Origin: Triparma columacea
Taxonomy: Eukaryota > Sar > Bolidophyceae > Parmales > Triparmaceae
Reading direction: 5' to 3'
Assembly (NCBI GenBank): GCA_030267965.1
Contig: BRYA01001545.1
Span: forward strand, 1-13,642
DNA: 13,642 nt
The position numbers were made by a program, and so were the translations under genes. Below, in pieces: positions 1 through 8,198 of the stretch; the stretch's first letter is position 1, and every line of letters starts with the position of its first letter. The notes below the pieces were generated by a model. That model did no database searches, was not told where the DNA came from, and saw only the letters and a program-made list of their open reading frames with translations.

Positions 1-83
1 TTTGTGTTAGGGTTGGGGTTGGGGTTGGGGTTAGGGTTGGGGTTAGGGTCAGGGTTAGGATCAGGGTTAGCAAGGGTTAGGCT
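1..83 (+). repeat. degenerate telomere repeats, G-rich strand
   Basis: About a dozen hexamer units of TTAGGG and TTGGGG, with some TCAGGG and interrupted copies, run without a break to about position 83. This is the G-rich telomere strand read left to right, so a natural end would lie to the right of it, yet 13.5 kb of other sequence follows. The mixture of variants and decay toward the right fit an old or interstitial array more than freshly made telomere. The glycine-leucine open frame across it is only the repeat read as codons. Confidence 0.85.
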
Positions 84-107
84 AAAACGACCCAACTGTT
101 TGGGGAT

Positions 108-172
108 ATCACTAACCCTAACCATTTACACCCTTTACACCCTTTACACCCTTTACACAATTTACACCCTTT
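108..172 (-). repeat. C-rich telomere-like segment and TTTACACCC repeat
   Basis: Two telomere units in the opposite orientation (CACTAACCCTAACC) are followed at 125-169 by five units of the 9-mer TTTACACCC, one of them ending CAA. The 9-mer resembles a drifted C-strand telomere unit. A 24-bp non-repetitive spacer separates this block from the G-rich array on its left, so the two blocks face each other. Confidence 0.7.
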
Positions 173-198
173 TACTTACCTTTACACACACATACAAT

Positions 199-565
199 CT
201 TATACCCTCCTCCCTTCTACTCTCACTCCTATTCTCCTTTCACTTCTCCACACTCCACAACTAAACTCACCCCTCTTTTTTAATCAATTCCATACACATC
301 TACTACACTAACACACATCAATCCACCTTATACTCTCCTCCCTTAAACTCTCACTATTTAAATACTCTCTCTTCTCCACAACCACACTCACCTTTCTTTA
401 ACTCATCTTCATACACATCTACTACACTTACACACATCATTCCACCTTACACCCTCATCTCTTCTACCTTCACTCCTTAATTCCTCTCTCTTCCTCCACA
501 ACTACACCAACCCTCTTTTTATTCCTCGCCTTTCACATCTACTACTTTTCCATCATACTCACAAA
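199..565. repeat. about 120-bp subtelomeric satellite, three degenerate units
   Basis: Three units begin near 199, 327 and 446, each opening with CTTAYACYCTC and holding the landmark CACATCTACTAC near its end. Unit lengths are about 128, 119 and 120 bp. Conservation is loose, with many substitutions and small gaps. The + strand is almost pure A, C and T. No coding sequence is supported here. I infer a subtelomeric satellite from its position beside telomere repeats. Confidence 0.65.
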
Positions 566-835
566 CCACATTAACACTTCCACAACTCTTCAAAACCCCA
601 TAATTACAAACAACTATAACACTGCCACGACTCTTTAAAGCTCCACACACATCTATAACACTTCCTCAATACTCAAAAACCACTTAAACACTTTCACAAT
701 ACATTAACAACACTTGTAACATAATCACAGACCATTTTAAAACTCCCACACCAACACCAAACAACACTAACACTTACACAATTCTCCCAACAATACTAAA
801 TCAAATCAAGTTCTCCTACAAATGTTGCTGCTCTA
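566..835. other. G-poor subtelomeric DNA without a gene
   Basis: This stretch continues the A/C/T-only character of the satellite. A loose motif, AACACTTCCACAACTCTTCAAA, recurs with changes near 570, 617, 656, 687 and 770, so it may be another decayed short-period array. No open frame of useful length or recognisable RNA gene is seen. It ends a few bases before the stop codon of the first gene on the minus strand, so it may also serve as that gene's 3' flank. Confidence 0.5.
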
Positions 836-839
836 TTAG

Positions 840-3140
840 TCACTCTCCATCGTCTTCTCTCGGCTTTACACTGCTTACTTTTGCCTTCCCACCTCCTACC
901 CCTATGATGTCCCTACCATCAGCGCCTCCAACACTTGCTCTCCTAATACTTGCTCTCAAAGCACCTGCAAGACCACTCTCAGCTTCAGCATCAACACCTG
1001 CTCTCCTAACACTCTCTCTCCTTCTAGCATCTCCTGCTCCTGGAATGTATTCAACTGGCACTCTAGCTCTCATAGCTTCGTCGAACCATTTTGGCTTCTC
1101 CTCCTCCCATCTATCCCAATTTGCCTCAACCCAAGCTTTCACTTCTTTTTCAATTGCCTTCCAATGATGCTTTGAGTAATTAAATGTATAACCTGCTTTG
1201 ACAGCATCTGAACCCTCTCTGAAGCTCTTCACTGTTAAGTCTTTACCCCTTTGTAAACTTAAGAAGGTGCCCCAATATTTTTTCTCAATGTTAAAGAAAA
1301 ATACAGCAAACAACACAACTATACATGGTATAAATATACCAACTACTGTCCATGCAAAGCTAACCACATCTTCCGCAAGATCTCTCCTTTTAGCTACTAA
1401 TATAGCTATTGGAAGACTTCCCATTGTCAACACAAATCCAAACATCCAATACATCCCTCCAACCTCATTTGGGTGTCTAAATTGCACAATTGATGTAAAG
1501 TCTGTCACAATTTTAATCAGCACTCTTATCACTATGCTAACCAATATCTCGGCATTTCCTGCTACAGGTGCCCAATACCAGAAGTCTTTTCTTAATATTT
1601 TCACCAACAAGTATAAACCAAGGTCAGTCCCAACATAGAGAGAGACCCATCTGATTCCAAGTAGCCCTACCACAACTATTGTCGTGCACCTTATCACAAG
1701 CATGCCTGCACTAACAAGCATCATCGATACAAATACAAGTAATCTTTTGCTTGGATTTACAGGTACATACCCATAGAAATCAGGCACTTGCTCTCTCTTC
1801 AATGGGTCAGTGTCAAAGTCATAACTGATAGTTGCAGATGAAAAGCCTGTTGTTATTGCTGAAACTGAAAGTGAAACCCAAGCTGCAACTGCAACATCTC
1901 CATCATTGGTTGCAATAGCCATAAGTTGGATAATCACTCCAGGTATGGCTTCTGCAAACATCTCAATCACTTTCATCAAAGTCAACTCTGTCAGAGCATC
2001 TATTGTTTGTCCAGCCTCTTGCTTTTCTCCCTTTGCAACCCTGTAAGCATCAACAGCAGGTTTAAACCCAATCAAAATAGGAAGCCACTCCCTTAGCACC
2101 CTCAAAATCCCCAACTTCCTGTTCTGCGCCCAAACAGTAAACATCTGAAGCCCAATTGACACTGCCAAACTTGCCAAAGATGCCTTAAAGTACCCATACT
2201 TCTCATCATCCCAAAACATGTACGTCACATACACATCAGTCACTAAATCTGTCATACTAGTGATAGCACCAACTGTCACCCTAGCCCTTAACCCCCAAGG
2301 TACTTCCTCCAAAAGCCTGTAGCTAATTGTCTCAAGCATAGGTCTGAGCCATTCATACTCCTCATCAAGCTCCTGTAAAGCAAGGAAATTTAAGATGAAG
2401 GCATCTACAGCAGCAACTGGCTTAGTATTAACAGCCAAACTCCTTGCTAGAGACTCTCCAATCTCCCTTCCATCCTTTTCCCCCAGCTCTACAGCCTTAC
2501 CCTCTACCTTCCTCAACTTACACAGCTTGTTCTTGACAACAGCGCCAAGCATTGGCATGACAAACACGTACTTCGCTGCAGCCTGTCTGAGAACATAGTT
2601 TTTCCCAATAAATAACCTCATTGCTTCCTCCTTTGTCATTCCTTTGCTCCTAAAACTTAATGCAGCCAACAGTTGCTCACCCAACAACTTTCCTATTTTG
2701 TTTGGATCTAAACCTGCATATTCTTGTGTAGTATCATTCTCAGCTAGTGATGCAATCAGTGCACCTCCACTGTCCAAGCCAACACTTGCTCTCCTAATAC
2801 TTGCTATCAAAGCACCTGCTAGACCCCCCTCAGCTTCAGCATCAACACTTGCTCTTCTAACGCTCTCCCTTTTTCTAGCATCTCCTGCTCCTGGAATGTA
2901 TTCCACTGGCACTCGAGATCTCATTGCTTCATCAAACCACTCTGGTTTCTCATCCTCCCATCTCTCCCAATTTGCCTCTACCCAAGCTCTCACTTCCTTT
3001 TCATTTGACTTCCAATGGTGCTTTGAGTACTTGAAAGTGTACTTCGCTTTTACATCATCAGCACCCTCTCGAAAGTTCTTTACTGTCAAGTCTTTACCCC
3101 TTTCTAAGCTGTAGAAGGTGCCCCAATATCTTTTCTCAAT
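840..3140 (-). CDS. polytopic membrane module with two HHW tails; downstream copy of a tandem duplication, cut off from its gene
   Basis: The reading frame ends with TGA at 840. It is open up to the inversion edge at 3140 and beyond. The first ATG is at 2924, but homology to the second tail begins at 3140, so this was probably the interior of a longer protein. Numbered from the codon at 3089 (749 residues): first tail about 2-104, linker, core 247-600 with roughly eight or nine hydrophobic segments (for example 302-320, 372-394, 402-421, 449-480, 511-527, 546-566, 574-599), second tail 601-721. The tails carry HHWK, an acidic, tryptophan-rich stretch and VPVEYIPGAGDAR. The core matches residues of the upstream START gene nearly codon for codon, including a VTDVYVT motif and RCTTIVV. 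The core's SMTDLVTDVYV and EAIPGVIIQL stretches loosely recall XK-related scramblases, but this is weak. I do not recognise the family. Whether it is still expressed as its own gene, or joined to the upstream frame by splicing, is open. Confidence 0.6.
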   Translation of the reverse strand: MEKRYWGTFYSLERGKDLTVKNFREGADDVKAKYTFKYSKHHWKSNEKEVRAWVEANWERWEDEKPEWFDEAMRSRVPVEYIPGAGDARKRESVRRASVDAEAEGGLAGALIASIRRASVGLDSGGALIASLAENDTTQEYAGLDPNKIGKLLGEQLLAALSFRSKGMTKEEAMRLFIGKNYVLRQAAAKYVFVMPMLGAVVKNKLCKLRKVEGKAVELGEKDGREIGESLARSLAVNTKPVAAVDAFILNFLALQELDEEYEWLRPMLETISYRLLEEVPWGLRARVTVGAITSMTDLVTDVYVTYMFWDDEKYGYFKASLASLAVSIGLQMFTVWAQNRKLGILRVLREWLPILIGFKPAVDAYRVAKGEKQEAGQTIDALTELTLMKVIEMFAEAIPGVIIQLMAIATNDGDVAVAAWVSLSVSAITTGFSSATISYDFDTDPLKREQVPDFYGYVPVNPSKRLLVFVSMMLVSAGMLVIRCTTIVVVGLLGIRWVSLYVGTDLGLYLLVKILRKDFWYWAPVAGNAEILVSIVIRVLIKIVTDFTSIVQFRHPNEVGGMYWMFGFVLTMGSLPIAILVAKRRDLAEDVVSFAWTVVGIFIPCIVVLFAVFFFNIEKKYWGTFLSLQRGKDLTVKSFREGSDAVKAGYTFNYSKHHWKAIEKEVKAWVEANWDRWEEEKPKWFDEAMRARVPVEYIPGAGDARRRESVRRAGVDAEAESGLAGALRASIRRASVGGADGRDIIGVGGGKAKVSSVKPREDDGE
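927..1291 (-). repeat. tail repeat, copy 2 of a tandem duplication
   Basis: This encodes the second HHW tail, from IEKKYWGT to IRRASVG. It matches 2778-3140 over about 120 codons at protein level with only scattered substitutions and no gaps. The offset between copies is 1851 bp, while the membrane cores further upstream are offset by 1688 bp. The difference of 163 bp is the net loss in the upstream copy. Confidence 0.85.
2778..3140 (-). repeat. tail repeat, copy 1, at the inversion edge
   Basis: The first HHW tail, beginning IEKRYWGT at 3140 and ending IRRASVG at 2778. It reads straight into the linker of the downstream membrane module without a stop, which shows the two modules were once consecutive parts of one reading frame. 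Homology to copy 2 stops sharply at 3140, where the inverted segment begins. Confidence 0.85.
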
Positions 3141-3330
3141 TCTCTCTTTATGTTGGTGCTGACCTACTTCTGTACTTGTTGGTGAAGGTCTTAAGAGGTG
3201 ATTTTTGGTATTGGATTCCTGCAGGAGGCAATGTAGAAATAGTGAGTAGCACTGTAGGTAGATTACTGGTGAAAGTTGTGACAGACTTTACATCAATTGT
3301 GCAGTTTAGGCATCCTAATGAGGTTGGAGG
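3141..3330 (+). pseudogene. inverted piece of the membrane module
   Basis: Read on the + strand, this segment encodes YVGADLLLYLLVKVLRG, then DFWYW, then a hydrophobic stretch, then VTDFTSIVQFRHPNEVGG. This is clearly homologous to residues 484-545 of the neighbouring gene, which lies on the minus strand. The flanks on both sides continue the same gene on the minus strand: RWVS ends at 3331-3340 and IEKRYWGT starts at 3140. So about 190 bp are flipped in place. The segment homologous to residues 546-600 of the downstream copy, about 165 bp, is absent. The flipped piece itself has no stop in its ancestral frame, so the event looks fairly recent, or is an assembly error. Confidence 0.85.
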
Positions 3331-6300
3331 AGACCCATCTACCACCAAGTAGCCCTAACACAACTATTGTTGTGCACCTTATCACAAGCATACATGCACT
3401 AAAGAGCGTCATTGAAACAAATATGATAGATCTTTTGGTGGGATTTGCAGGTACATACCCATAGAAGTCAGGCACTTGCTCTCTTTTCACTGGGTCGGTG
3501 TCAAAATCGTAACTTACAGATGCAGACGCAAATCCTGTCGTCAATGCTGAAACTAAAAGTGAGAACCAAGCTGCTCTTGAAATATTCCCTTTGTTTGTTG
3601 CTATAGCCATAAGTTGGATAATAACTCCGGGTATGGCTTCAGCAAACATCTCAATCACTTTCATGAATGTCAACTCAGCCATAGCATCAAGTGCTTGCCC
3701 AGCCTCTTGCTTTCCTCCCTTTGCAACCCTGTAAGCATCAACTGCAGGCTTAAAGCCAATCAAAATGGGAAACCACTCACTTAATACCCTTGTCATCCCC
3801 AACTTCCTATTCTGTCCCCAAACTATAATCATTTGTATCCCAATTGACAATGTCAAACTTGCCAAAGATGCCTTAAAGTACCCATACTTCTTATCACTCC
3901 AAAACATGTGCGTCACATACACATCAGTCACCAAATCAAGCATGCTTGTGGCAGCACCAACAGTCACCCTTGCCTTTAAGCCTAATTTTGACTTCATAAA
4001 TAGGTTTCTAACAATCTCCTCAAGCATGGGCCTTAACCATTGTTGTTCATTCATGACTTCTTGCACTTCAGTAAATTGATGTGCCCACTCATCTACAGCA
4101 TGAGCAGCAGTCAAAGTGGTCAACATTGTTGCTGTCATTACACTCCCAATCTCCCACCCCCTGGCTTCCTCCTCACTCTTAACTTCTCCATCATTTGTCG
4201 CTCTCCTTTTAAATTTGTTCATAACCACAGCATACAGCATAGTTCTCATAAACCCGTGCTGCTCCATAGTCTCTCTCAGTGCCCTATTGGCAGCAATGAA
4301 GTCCCTCACGACCTCTCCCGTACTGTCCCCAGAATTCCTTTTCTTCACTCTCTCCATCAGCTGCTCTCCAAACCTCCTCCCATCCTGTTCCCTTGCTTCA
4401 GTACTCTTGAGCAGATTGTCAAAGAAGTAAGCAGCATCAGTTGCCATGCTCAGGGGCTTAATTACACTCTGTTTGCTGGCGGTTTTTCCTAAACCCTTAT
4501 GTCTGGTCATCAATTCAACATCTGTCTTCATCTGGCCAGCCTCTGAGAACCTTACAGCTGTGAAATGCCCTTTGTGTTCAACTGTGATTACAAGTATCTT
4601 GTTGTTGACTCTATGAAGCTTAAGCTGGGAGTCAACTCCACTTTTAAGGCCCCAGAAGTATGCTGCAACTTCCTTGTGGGGTGCTCTCATAGTTATTGAA
4701 ATCTTTCCCCATCCCATCCCCTTCTCTGCCTTTAACAATGTCTGCCCAGTCAACCCACTACTGATCTCTTGAGCTCCATCAATCTCATCAAAGTGACTTT
4801 CAATCCCTGGAGCCCCCTCAATTGCAATCTCCTCAAACTTTTCAATGATCTGCTGCCTCTTGAAGATATCAACTTCTTTGCTCTTGTCAAAGTTCTTTCT
4901 CAAGTCTGAGACTGTTGCAAGAAACTTTGGGACAATTGTGGTTTTGATGATTGAAATTACAAAGTCTATGGCACCACCAAGGTCTATATTTGTTGTCAGG
5001 GTAACTGATGTTTGTGGCACACCTCCAATAGGGTCAAGCGGCTCAAATACCCACACTGTGTGTGCCTTTAATAACACATTCCCAGCCTTCACTGGATAGT
5101 CTACCTGAAGCTCCTCTGTGTCTGTAAAATAAATAATTACTTTGCCATCATCTTGCTTTAACCAGGTAACCTTACTCCTTGTCTCACGTGGAGAAAATCC
5201 AGGGATCCCAAGCTCCCTTGTTGTTATGTAGTAGAGAGTGTGGGGATTAACATTTACTACCTTCATAGTGGTTATCCCATTCATTTTAGCTTTCTTCATT
5301 TCGTTTCTACTGTTTAGACTGGTAATCTCATTTGCTGCACACTCTTCTACACTCGCATCAATTACAGTAGTGGCAAAACCAGTTCCACTGCTTGCCCCAT
5401 CAACAAGAACTAGCTTCATCTTGACCCTCTCATCAGGACTCTTCAGTTCATCAAAGTTCTCATCATCCTTGAACTTCTCATAGAATTCCTTCCCTTTGCT
5501 GATTGCCGCCTTCTCCTCATCAGTATAATCTTGGGGCTCATTCTTGATGATGTGGGCAAGAGAGGCCAGTGCAGCTTTATCGACCTCTTCATCCTGATTG
5601 AAGGAGTCCCTTAGTGTTGCTATTGCACTTAGTCCTCTTGGTATTGTTCTGTCGACGACTTTTACTGGAATGTGCCCCCCTGCATCCATAAATTGGGTAT
5701 ATGTGAGTTTACACTGGTGAACACCATCTTGGTCCTCAATATTCTTGGCAGTGAGAATGCCACTTGTTGTTCCTCGCACAAGCTTTCCAAGGTTTCCCCC
5801 ATAGTCAACCTTTTCCTCAGCTGGGACAAATGCCACAGACATGTTGCCATCTAGGTGTCCCCTCTGCCACACAAATCTCAACACAAACTCTCTTTTGTGA
5901 AGAGGGAAGCGAAGTTTCTTGACTGTTGCAAACAGCTTCTCATTTACCCTTCCCTTGCCACCCTTCCTCATCTCTAGCCTTGCAGGGGCCCCTTCCTCCC
6001 GGCTCATTACCATCCTCTCCCTGCTGCAGTACTCAAAGAACCAAGCAGCTGCTTCCTCGGCTGAGCAGTCGGCAACACACTCAGCTCTTCCAAAACCGAG
6101 TGTCTTTTCCCCTTTTTCCTGCTGCTTGTACATGATCTCCATCTTCACTCCCTCATAAGGTGACTCGAGATGCCCCCACCCTTCTTCATCCTCCCCACCA
6201 AAGAGCTCCTCCAACTCCCCAAACACCTTCTTCTGGTCCTCCTCCAACTCAACACCCTCCCTCATCCTCTCCACCAAGGCCCCCCTGACCTCAGCATCGA

Positions 6301-7804
6301 CCTTCTTCCCGTTCCTCCTGAACTTCTCCTGCAACCTATTTGCATCTTTCATCCTGAACTTAGCAAGCGTTTCTAGGACAGACCTTGGCAAATTCATCTT
6401 CAAGTCGTTTGTCTCTATCCTTGTCAGGGAGCAGACATTTGGGGCAAGTTCAGTAACGACCAGTGTTCCAAAAGACTTGCAGGGGATGTATCCTGCCAAA
6501 TTTATGTCCTGAAAGTCGTTCCCGTTGTTAGGTACCTGAACCATTACAAAGGCTGATCTACCTGTGTTAACTAGAGTTACCTTTTTCCACAAAAGCAACG
6601 TTTGGAAAACCCTGTTCTCATAAAGTCCAGGGAAACTCATTGCCACACAGTAGAGTGTACTATTCTTTCCTTTCTTTCTGATAGCCCTTGGTAAACTGCC
6701 GTGCTTCTTCTTGTGTAGCTGTGACCTCTCATATGTGTTCATTTCATACAGTTCTGCTAGGAGCCTTGTGGCAGATGTGTCGACATTCATCAACGTAGCA
6801 GCCAATAACTGTCCCTTTTCCCACCAAAATAGCTTGTCAATGCCCTCCTTCAGTGTCCCCTTGACTCTCTTCCCCTTTGTGTGAAGTCCCTTCTCTAGCC
6901 TCCCAGCCCTCCCCATCATTGCCTCCTCCTCTATTGTCAGATGTGGTGCCCTTGGCATGACCTCCTCCACAAAGTGCACCTTCCTCCGCTTGTCAATGAC
7001 TGCAGGCTGTCTGAACTTCTTCCTGACCTCCTCCATGATACCCTTTACTGCTGCATACGCAGCCTTGACGTCTCCCTTCTTGGTCCTGCCTGGGCTGCCT
7101 TCAACACTAGATCTCGTGGATCTCACACTCTTAAAGGTTTTGACTGTGCGAACATCAACTTCAGGTTTCATCTCTGTTGCTCTCTCCTCTGCCTCAAGAG
7201 TTCCCACCATGGTGACTGCAGTTTGTCCAAACCCAAAATCAGTGAAGCTGAACTCCCCCTTAATGACACCTCGTTTGACAGTCTTGGTCTTTATTGACGC
7301 GAGAATTTCGGCAAGCATCGCAGTTGCCTCATCAGAAAGGTCGTCCTCATCAAGGGGTGCCAACTCCATAGTGCTTGTCGATTCGTCAGAAGATACGACT
7401 TTGACGTCGAGGAGAAAGTCGACAAACTTATTGCCGCTGCCGTAGTGCTGCCAATGGACGAGTCTGTGAATGACTCCTTCCTTTTCATCATACTCCTGGA
7501 GGGTCTTCCTTCGGAACTTGCCCTGCTCACAATCGGTGAGGAGAAAGTCAATGATCTTGTCCCGCTCGTTGTGGAAAACACCGGCGAGCCCTAAAACTTT
7601 CACATTTTCGCCAGTGGAAGTGTTGATGAGGCCTTCAACTGCTCCTCTCTCCTCAAGAAGCTTCACAAGTTTACCTTGTTCGGGACCAAGAGCTGCATAA
7701 TCGATATCTACGGTGCCGTATATTGCGGAGGGTGTGTGATTGGGGCTAGAGAGGGACTGCGGGGGGTCTTTATTCCTGACGGTGTTGTCAGGATTTAATG
7801 TCAT
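3293..7804 (-). CDS. multi-START-domain membrane protein, truncated by an inversion
   Basis: The first in-frame ATG is at 7804, giving 1503 residues. The frame stays open upstream to a TGA at 8063-8065, but only with TTG as a possible start. Five regions look like START/Bet v1-type lipid-binding folds, at about 44-154, 314-484, 544-734, 784-974 and 1014-1134. The third is clearest, with GFGRAECVADCSAEEAAAW near its start and FPLHKREFVLRFVWQRG in its middle. A membrane module follows at 1254-1492, with VTDVYVTHMFW and hydrophobic segments. It stops at RWVS, after which 11 unrelated residues (SNLIRMPKLHN) run into a TGA inside the inverted segment. Compared with the downstream copy, it lacks the last four or so membrane helices and the tail. 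START domains bind lipids such as sterols or phospholipids, so the ancestral protein probably handled lipids at a membrane; the ligand is unknown. A GT at 3334 and an AG at 3144 would splice in frame to the downstream part, which could restore a shortened product. Confidence 0.75.
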   Translation of the reverse strand: MTLNPDNTVRNKDPPQSLSSPNHTPSAIYGTVDIDYAALGPEQGKLVKLLEERGAVEGLINTSTGENVKVLGLAGVFHNERDKIIDFLLTDCEQGKFRRKTLQEYDEKEGVIHRLVHWQHYGSGNKFVDFLLDVKVVSSDESTSTMELAPLDEDDLSDEATAMLAEILASIKTKTVKRGVIKGEFSFTDFGFGQTAVTMVGTLEAEERATEMKPEVDVRTVKTFKSVRSTRSSVEGSPGRTKKGDVKAAYAAVKGIMEEVRKKFRQPAVIDKRRKVHFVEEVMPRAPHLTIEEEAMMGRAGRLEKGLHTKGKRVKGTLKEGIDKLFWWEKGQLLAATLMNVDTSATRLLAELYEMNTYERSQLHKKKHGSLPRAIRKKGKNSTLYCVAMSFPGLYENRVFQTLLLWKKVTLVNTGRSAFVMVQVPNNGNDFQDINLAGYIPCKSFGTLVVTELAPNVCSLTRIETNDLKMNLPRSVLETLAKFRMKDANRLQEKFRRNGKKVDAEVRGALVERMREGVELEEDQKKVFGELEELFGGEDEEGWGHLESPYEGVKMEIMYKQQEKGEKTLGFGRAECVADCSAEEAAAWFFEYCSRERMVMSREEGAPARLEMRKGGKGRVNEKLFATVKKLRFPLHKREFVLRFVWQRGHLDGNMSVAFVPAEEKVDYGGNLGKLVRGTTSGILTAKNIEDQDGVHQCKLTYTQFMDAGGHIPVKVVDRTIPRGLSAIATLRDSFNQDEEVDKAALASLAHIIKNEPQDYTDEEKAAISKGKEFYEKFKDDENFDELKSPDERVKMKLVLVDGASSGTGFATTVIDASVEECAANEITSLNSRNEMKKAKMNGITTMKVVNVNPHTLYYITTRELGIPGFSPRETRSKVTWLKQDDGKVIIYFTDTEELQVDYPVKAGNVLLKAHTVWVFEPLDPIGGVPQTSVTLTTNIDLGGAIDFVISIIKTTIVPKFLATVSDLRKNFDKSKEVDIFKRQQIIEKFEEIAIEGAPGIESHFDEIDGAQEISSGLTGQTLLKAEKGMGWGKISITMRAPHKEVAAYFWGLKSGVDSQLKLHRVNNKILVITVEHKGHFTAVRFSEAGQMKTDVELMTRHKGLGKTASKQSVIKPLSMATDAAYFFDNLLKSTEAREQDGRRFGEQLMERVKKRNSGDSTGEVVRDFIAANRALRETMEQHGFMRTMLYAVVMNKFKRRATNDGEVKSEEEARGWEIGSVMTATMLTTLTAAHAVDEWAHQFTEVQEVMNEQQWLRPMLEEIVRNLFMKSKLGLKARVTVGAATSMLDLVTDVYVTHMFWSDKKYGYFKASLASLTLSIGIQMIIVWGQNRKLGMTRVLSEWFPILIGFKPAVDAYRVAKGGKQEAGQALDAMAELTFMKVIEMFAEAIPGVIIQLMAIATNKGNISRAAWFSLLVSALTTGFASASVSYDFDTDPVKREQVPDFYGYVPANPTKRSIIFVSMTLFSACMLVIRCTTIVVLGLLGGRWVSSNLIRMPKLHN

Positions 7805-8104
7805 GGACTGAACGGCAGTGGCGTGGCTGACAGTCGCAAGGCCGACTGGCGTGCGGCCGGGAGTAGCGCACCCGACAGCAGGCGGTATAGCGCTTAGATT
7901 GTTCTCGCCCGCTATTCCACCGTTTAAGGGATCGTCTGAAATGTCAGCGTTGAAATTTTTATATCCAGGTTGAAGATGAGGATGGCCAGAAATTTCTGGG
8001 GGTGGTTTTGGGGGAATTTTTGGTGAAAAAAGGTTGACAAAAGGCAAAAATCTGAAACCCCCTCAGAACGGCTTCCAAGCCCTCCCCTAAACAATCAAAA
8101 TACC
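7805..8104 (-). other. 5' flank of the START gene
   Basis: The gene's frame remains open from 7804 up to the TGA at 8063-8065, encoding a proline- and glycine-rich stretch that starts with no ATG. It could be 5' UTR, or part of an exon joined to something upstream. I tested AG sites near 8052 and 7997 against the 33-nt exon at 8138-8170: its phase-0 donor does not restore the gene frame. No promoter motif stands out. Confidence 0.4.
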
Positions 8105-8137
8105 CTACTCTTCGTCTACATGACTACGCAAACTCAC

Positions 8138-8170
8138 CTCCTCTAGCATCCTTGTGAGAGCTTTTAGAGA
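8138..8170 (-). other. 33-nt mini-exon-like unit 1
   Basis: Bounded on the minus strand by CCTTCACAG upstream and GTGAGTTT downstream. It reads SLKALTRMLEE in phase 0. It is the last of four similar units in minus-strand order. Reading through the donor adds ten residues and a stop at 8105, so this unit could also be a terminal exon. The intron-like gap from the preceding unit is 135 nt. Confidence 0.45.
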
Positions 8171-8198
8171 CTGTGAAGGGGACAACATTGTTGTAAAA

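Noticed and set aside
4..264. 86-codon open frame beginning with Gly-Leu repeats
   Set aside because: It is only the telomere and TTTACACCC repeats read as codons, running into satellite DNA.
1198..1638. 146-codon frame on the + strand inside the downstream membrane module
   Set aside because: Antisense shadow of a clearly conserved minus-strand coding region.
3148..3348. 66-codon minus-strand frame across the inverted segment
   Set aside because: The + strand of this segment carries the homologous protein sequence, so the minus frame is the shadow of an inverted exon.
8138..8170. Mini-exon series as 5' exons of the START gene at 3293-7804
   Set aside because: The phase-0 donor of this unit does not match the START frame at the AG sites I tried between 7920 and 8060.
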